Below are positions 59,401-64,000 of a DNA stretch of 64,000 bases, in pieces. The stretch covers positions 30,312,501 to 30,376,500 of the forward strand of contig JBANSL010000001.1 of NCBI GenBank assembly GCA_037127255.1. Direction: 5' to 3'. A model generated the notes under the pieces. That model was not told the DNA's origin. It was given only the letters and a program-made list of their open reading frames with translations, and did not search any database. Origin of the DNA: Persicaria tinctoria (Eukaryota > Streptophyta > Magnoliopsida > Caryophyllales > Polygonaceae). Position 1 is the stretch's first letter. Every line of letters starts with the position of its first letter. The position numbers and the translations under genes were made by a program.

Positions 59401-59987
59401 TTCAGAAACTTTTTAATTGTGGAGATAGATTCTGGAAAAGTATTAACTTCAGGAAGCATGTCCTTAATTACTTCAAGTAATTCATCAAATGCTCCATCCG
59501 CAACGCCATTAGAGGCTTTGAACTTGTAAAAGATAAGGGTTGCTGATAGCTTTGTATACTTCTTCTTACAACCAAGATATAGAGGGACTTTTGCCTCTTG
59601 AGCTTTATTTTTGTAATCTTCCTCTGTGACATTAACGGTTGTACTTCCAACAACATCAAAAAAGCTAGCATCTTTATACATTTGAAGCACTTTTGGGAGT
59701 TCAAAGTCCACATCGGTAGTATCAAAGGTTTCACTATCTATAACTTCTATTGATGGAACTTCTTCTCCATGAGCACACCAAACATCATAATCAGGATCAA
59801 CTCCATAACTCAACAAATGTATCTCTAAGTCATCATCAGTTTGTCGGCTAAGGTTACGACAAATTGCACAAGGGCATACTACCATTTCTGGATTCCTTCC
59901 ACACCTCTTTGAATTTAAAACAAATTGTTTAACCCCTTCTCGACACTCCTGACTCTTTTTATCTAGGTTTACCCAACTTTTATCCAT
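56454..59987 (-). pseudogene. CACTA transposase (tnp2 type), five exons with three disabling lesions
   Basis: Would cut and move the element by acting at its ends. Minus-strand exons: 59987-58394, 58290-57664, 57570-57286, 57141-57099, 56990-56454, all GT-AG. Start MDKSWVNLDKKSQECREGV with CPCAICRN fits the transposase-associated domain. The core (FLSEFTSEMLTWHF, DGFNPYNSLSSTHSIWPV, FACPVCGPETKSEW, LPYWE, then HNLDVMHIEKNVCDS, SHDHHVLMQQLLSVALRG) fits tnp2. FFDIMIHLCIHIGRE and ENYLVNECLRFCGRYM fit the DUF4218 part; the last exon (YYGVIRQILVLDFN...WYVVLKAPPRGF) fits DUF4216. Lesions: frameshift in an A9 run (58473-58481), frameshift in a T8 run (57861-57868), and TAG for Trp in RWMYPFER (57681-57683). 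The two homopolymer shifts could be sequencing errors; the nonsense is a plain substitution. Confidence 0.88.
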
Positions 59988-61286
59988 ACTAAGGGAGAAA
60001 CAAAACGCGGATTTCCTTACCTAATAAAAATTCGTGGCTTTTCAACCAACAAGTAGTGGAATGGAAAATGAGATCTAAAATGCTTAAATGAAAATAATCC
60101 AAACAAGAGTGAAAACATAAAACAAGAAGATCTAGGCACCACCCAATATTATCTCTTACGTGTTAATATTTAGAACATATTCCACAATTTCAGAAAATCA
60201 TAAATTCAAATAAATTCAGAAATTGTCATCTAGTCATCACAAATTCACATGTTGAATAGTCCTATAATACTTTCTACAATATTTTAGAACATATTCAGAC
60301 ACAATAATTTACAGCCTCAATTATTACTGGAATTTCAGAAATAGTTTACATAAAATTTCAGAAATAGGCATAACATATTGAACAATCCCATAATTTCAGA
60401 AGTTACAGACGATAGGGAGTTGCACAGTCACATATCAGTTTGCCTACAGTCCTAAAAAGCCATTACAGGCCATCAAAGATAAGGAAATGGAACACATCAA
60501 CCAATTTAAGTTAGAGAACAAAAAAAAACTATCACTTCATGACTTCAAACATGTAAAAATCAAAATTGTATACCAATAGAGTACCTAGTAGTCCCACCAC
60601 TTGTACTCAAATCATTAAAATTCTTGCAAGGTCACAATAGAATGTAAAAGTGATATGATATAAAGAAATCAGAGAATCAAACAACTAGCCAACTTGAGAA
60701 TTTTTCAGTATTCACTTCATTAGAATTCATACCTAGCACCCGATTGACACAAGCTACAAGTCTCGCTTTGACTATGCTCTCGAACAACTTCTTTCTTGCA
60801 AAGAAAAAATAAAAGATTTAAATCAAGCATATGAATATATAGATATCCAACTATTTAAGGCAAATAACAACATTTATTTATGGTTTAATGTCATTGCTAC
60901 CTACTACCGAAATTCAGAGTTGATGTAATACATGAATGAGATGTTTCATCTCTTAATTCGAACACTGATATCATGAGAAATAAACTGGGTTTGGGAAATT
61001 ACTGAAGAGCAACTGACTCTATATTTATAGAGATTTTTAATCTAACAAGTTAAGTTAATTCTTCATAAATAATGTGATTTCAATGTGATGAATTTCCTTT
61101 CTCCCTCATTTCTATCTCTCTCACTACCATCTGTCTATCTTTCCCTCTCTTATCTCTCTTCCTAAATCTCTACCCAATTCAGTTACAGTCACTCCACCAT
61201 CTCTCAAATTCGTTGTGCACTCCCTAGGGCTACAACATATCCATATGTAGCAATACTTAGCAATTGCAAGGGAAGACCTTTCTCGG

Positions 61287-61450
61287 CCTTCAACAACCCT
61301 AATCGGCCTAATCGGCCTCCAACGCCATTGAACAGACCTAATCGGCCTTCAACAGCCCTAATCCCCGCCATTGATAACAACCCTAATCGGCCTTCAACAG
61401 CCCTAATCCCCGCCATTGATAACAGCTCTAATCGGCCTCCAACGCTTAGC
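61287..61450. repeat. Tandem repeat CCCTAATCGGCCTTCAACAG
   Basis: Unit of about 44 bases (CCCTAATCGGCCTTCAACAG then CCCTAATCCCCGCCATTGAT and AACA), two clear copies with partial ones on either side. The minus-strand open frame through it is a product of the repeat. Confidence 0.8.
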
Positions 61451-61746
61451 AAGATAACAAACCTTCAAGCATATGAATAAGGAAGAGAACAAACCTTCAA
61501 AGACAGAATCCAAACTTTCTAAGCAAAGGATCCAGGCAATTGGAGCCCTAATCGTCGGATTTCGAAGAGATACGACGCCCTAAGTGAAGCGAAGTCGAGT
61601 GCCCTAACTGAAGCGCAGTCGAGCGCCCTAGACGACCAAACTCCGAGCACCGCCGACCTTGAGAGAGGGAAGAACGCCGCTCACCGCTAACCGGAACAGA
61701 TCCTGCGCGTCTGAATCTGCGGGTTTGGGTTTGCGAGAACGCAGGT

Positions 61747-61748
<2 letters not shown>

Positions 61749-61832
<84 letters not shown>
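61749..61832. repeat. (GA)n microsatellite
   Basis: 84 bases of GA, uninterrupted. Confidence 0.97.
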
Positions 61833-61835
<3 letters not shown>

Positions 61836-61994
61836 CATGTTTGGGAGAGAGAGAACTCGGACTGGTGTACTGGCGAGGTTGGGGATTTTTGTATCACATT
61901 TAGAAATTGCAAATTTGGTCTTAAAAATTTTGCGCTAAATTACAAATTTCAGCCAAAATTTAGCGCGGAAAAATTTCCGCCAAATAAAGCATAA

Positions 61995-62212
61995 AACCAT
62001 GGCATTTGTAAAACGCCGTAAAATTTCTACTAGTATTATGGCGTTTATAAAATGCCATTAAATTTTATGACGTTTATAAAACGCCATAAAATTATAGCGT
62101 TGTAAACAAGCATGACGTTTTTGTTTAAAAACGCCATTAAAGACACTTTTAATGACATTTTGTGAAAAACGCCCTTGTTTAAATCTCATCGAGGACTATG
62201 TTTGTACTAGTG
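61995..62212. repeat. Subterminal repeats and TIR, right end of the CACTA element
   Basis: TGGCATTTGTAAAACGCCGT, TATGGCGTTTATAAAATGCC and similar, mirroring the left end, then ...GGACTATGTTTGTACTAGTG at 62193-62212. Confidence 0.85.
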
Positions 62213-62215
62213 ATT

Positions 62216-62880
62216 TAAGAGTCCGTGAGCCCACAATTGTGCATGGGCTCGAGAGCTGAAATCACGACTGAGGGTGCAAATAATAAAAAGGTGGATTGAG
62301 CCCTTAAGCTGATGTGTAAGAAGAAAAGTAAGTTAAGAGTTCGGGTTCGATTTCACGAATGTGGATGCTCTTAACACGATGTTACTATTAAAAAGATGAT
62401 TTTTATTAGTTCTTTCCATATGAAAAATGAGATTAATAAAAATACCAAAAATCTTTGGTCTTGTTCGACCCATATGAGGACCATCAAGCATTCAAGATTC
62501 CAGTTGCACTTGAGCAGTGGCAGAGCTAGGATTTATTTCCGGGGGGTGTTTAAAATTTTTTTGTGGAATATTTTTTTTTGGTGTATACTTATTAAGAAGA
62601 TTTTTTCTAAGAAAATATTGAAAAAACACTAAAATTGTGACTTTTTTAATTTAAATATAAATATGACATTTTTTTCCAATGAAATAGTTGATAGAAACAA
62701 AAAAATACACAGAGAAATCAAGAAGAATATTTAATGATATAGTAAAACATAAATATGACTTTTTTAATAAAAAAAACACTAAAATTGTGATTTTTTTAAT
62801 TTAAATATAAATATGATATTTTTTTTAATGAAATAGTCGATAGAAACAAAAAAAAAATAGCATCAAATATACCAAATGTT
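62216..62880. other. Repeat debris right of the CACTA element
   Basis: No gene. CAGTGGCAGAGCTAGGATTT at 62515 resembles the terminus of a dispersed plant repeat (CAGTGGCGGAGCCAGG type). A direct repeat follows: CTAAAATTGTGACTTTTTTA at about 62631 and CTAAAATTGTGATTTTTTTA at about 62780, each about 80 bases, 149 apart. Confidence 0.45.
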
Positions 62881-64000
62881 TGGGCCCCTTGAAAAAATGA
62901 CACTTCCCTTCAAAATTTGCAAAAGTAGCAAATAAGCCCAAAAATTGGCAAAAATAGTCGGTTCTCATGACCCCCTTCACAGGTCACCATTCCTGTTGAA
63001 CCAAGCCCTCACTGCCCTGCCTCCTTCTTCTCTCCGATCGTTCACTGCCCTCCACGAGCCACCTCCGGCCACCACCATCGTTCGAATCGCCACCCCCATC
63101 CGCACCCCCCGAGCCCAGAACCCAGCCGACTCATGCCCCCCGACCCCACATCGAGCCCTCATCTCCCCTCCTTGGCTGTTCGTTTTCTCGCCCTTCTTCG
63201 CCCTCCAATGAAATCTCCCTCCTCGAGGAATGGATCGAATTCGGTAAGCCCGGACGTAGTTCGAACCCGCTCTCATCTATGGCGGATTGGAGTCAATGAG
63301 TGCTTCTCCGGTTCGTGTTGCACTCGCTCGTTGCCTCTAGTCCTCATCGCCTTTGCTGTAAATCAAACCCCCTTTTTAGTTGATAACCCTATTCCCCCTT
63401 GATTGAAGACGACTTGATTTTATCTTCCCAATCGGTGAATCTGACCCCGTTTTCATCCGATTTCGTTTCAACTATTGGGCTATAACTCAGAGGTTCTTTC
63501 CTTGGGTGAAATCGTTAGTAGGATATCAAGGTTCGTTCTTTATTTCCCTCCATTATTTCAGTTATTTAATTCCTTTTTGTTCGCATTGTTTCTAAGTTGA
63601 GGGCAATTAACTATTGTGGAAATGGAAGGGGAAAATAATGTGGTCTTCTTTGTTCGTCCATTTGCTTTACTCTTGATGGACTTGTTACTTTGAATTATGA
63701 CGATCTTGGAATTTTTAGAATTTTTTGTTATTCTTTGTTCGGTTTTGTCTATTTTTTTTGTTACTCGTGATTGACTATGGGTGATTTTGTGGATGGGATC
63801 CAAGGATGAATGAAGGGTAGGGAAAATATTGTTTGATGTGTGCTTGGGTTTTATGAAATGTAATATAGCTCTGCAAATGCTGAAATAACCATTTTCGACA
63901 AAGTAGTCGTTCAATCTACTCTTAGATTTCATCCTGCAGTAACTATGGTGCTCAATTTCTTGAACTCCCTTTACTCCTTTATTTTTTTAAACCTTTTCTT
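62881..64000 (+). other. Possible MULE-type terminus followed by a GC-rich 5'-gene-like region, cut by the window end
   Basis: GGGCCCCTTGAAAAAATGAC...TGCAAAAGTAGCAAATAAGCCC has the style of Mutator-like termini. Then 62960-63400 is GC- and CT-rich like a plant 5' UTR or first exon (88 and 89-codon frames, unrecognised), and 63400-64000 is T-rich like a first intron. It could be a captured promoter region or the start of a real gene beyond the window. Nothing decisive. Confidence 0.35.

Larger units (their letters stand above)
59988..61994 (-). promoter_or_regulatory. 5' region of the CACTA element: leader and promoter side
   Basis: About 2 kb upstream of the transposase ATG without a gene. 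AT-rich near the gene. It then holds a 44-bp tandem repeat (61287-61450), a GC-rich block (61540-61740) and a (GA)n tract (61749-61832). A GC-rich leader with a GA tract next to the terminal region is plausible as the promoter/5' UTR, but no TATA box can be assigned with confidence. Confidence 0.5.
52842..62212 (-). mobile_element. CACTA (En/Spm) DNA transposon, full length, decayed coding capacity
   Basis: Left end CACTAGTAGAAACATAGTC; right end complement CACTAGTACAAACATAGTC. The inverted repeats pair over about 28 bases with few mismatches. A 3-bp target duplication ATT sits at 52839-52841 and 62213-62215. Subterminal AACGCCATAAAA-type repeats lie at both ends. Two genes read right to left: a tnp2-type transposase (59987-56454) then a Transposase_24-type gene (56332-54060). 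Total 9371 bp, a usual size for an autonomous CACTA element, but the transposase frames carry lesions. Confidence 0.95.

Overview
This window reads as nuclear DNA of a flowering plant, probably a eudicot; I cannot name the species. Evidence: spliced plant-type coding pieces (the tail of an HDA9-type histone deacetylase; captured fragments resembling a NOI/RIN4-family gene and a TOM1/TOM3-family gene), Ty3/gypsy-type LTR elements with a plant tRNA-Asp primer binding site, a CACTA (En/Spm) element, and long TA/CATA, CT and GA microsatellites. Only the first 430 bases belong to a recognisable ordinary gene. Almost everything else is transposable-element sequence, mostly nested.

Layout. 1-429: last three exons of an HDA9-like gene, + strand. 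430-3980: 3' flank and old repeat debris. 3981-7989: a fold-back (palindromic) element whose two arms each carry a decayed NOI-type gene fragment. 7990-34736: an LTR retrotransposon with about 3.05-kb LTRs (TGTAACGG...TTTACA), inserted in the last bases of the palindrome with a 5-bp target duplication TTTAG. Its internal region is non-coding (11031-16183) and then gives way to a tandem array of a second retrotransposon (16184-31684): four LTRs of about 1.95 kb sharing three 2.5-kb internal regions. Each internal region has a tRNA-Asp primer binding site and one 318/319-codon gag-position ORF on the minus strand, and no pol.

34746-52204: a train of DNA elements bounded by TA/CATA microsatellites. 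A (34764-37384) and B (41121-43230) are one family in opposite orientation and carry a GGTTCAGTGACTAAATAGA-type minisatellite. C (37771-40473) and D (43581-48575) have good terminal inverted repeats and each holds a convergent pair of tRNA-like sequences; D also carries three exons resembling a TOM1/TOM3-family gene. E/F (48683-52157) holds a 1350-bp-offset duplication, W-box palindromes and CGAATAAT repeats.

52842-62212: a complete-length CACTA element (TSD ATT, 28-bp TIRs, subterminal AACGCCATAAAA palindromes) with a tnp2-type transposase (five exons) and a second Transposase_24-type gene (eight exons), both on the minus strand. The reading frames carry inferred stops and homopolymer frameshifts, so this copy looks non-autonomous unless the homopolymer lesions are sequencing errors. 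62216-64000: repeat debris and a GC-rich possible MULE terminus or gene 5' end. Functionally this is a transposon graveyard beside one gene. Family calls come from motif recognition by eye, not from a database search.
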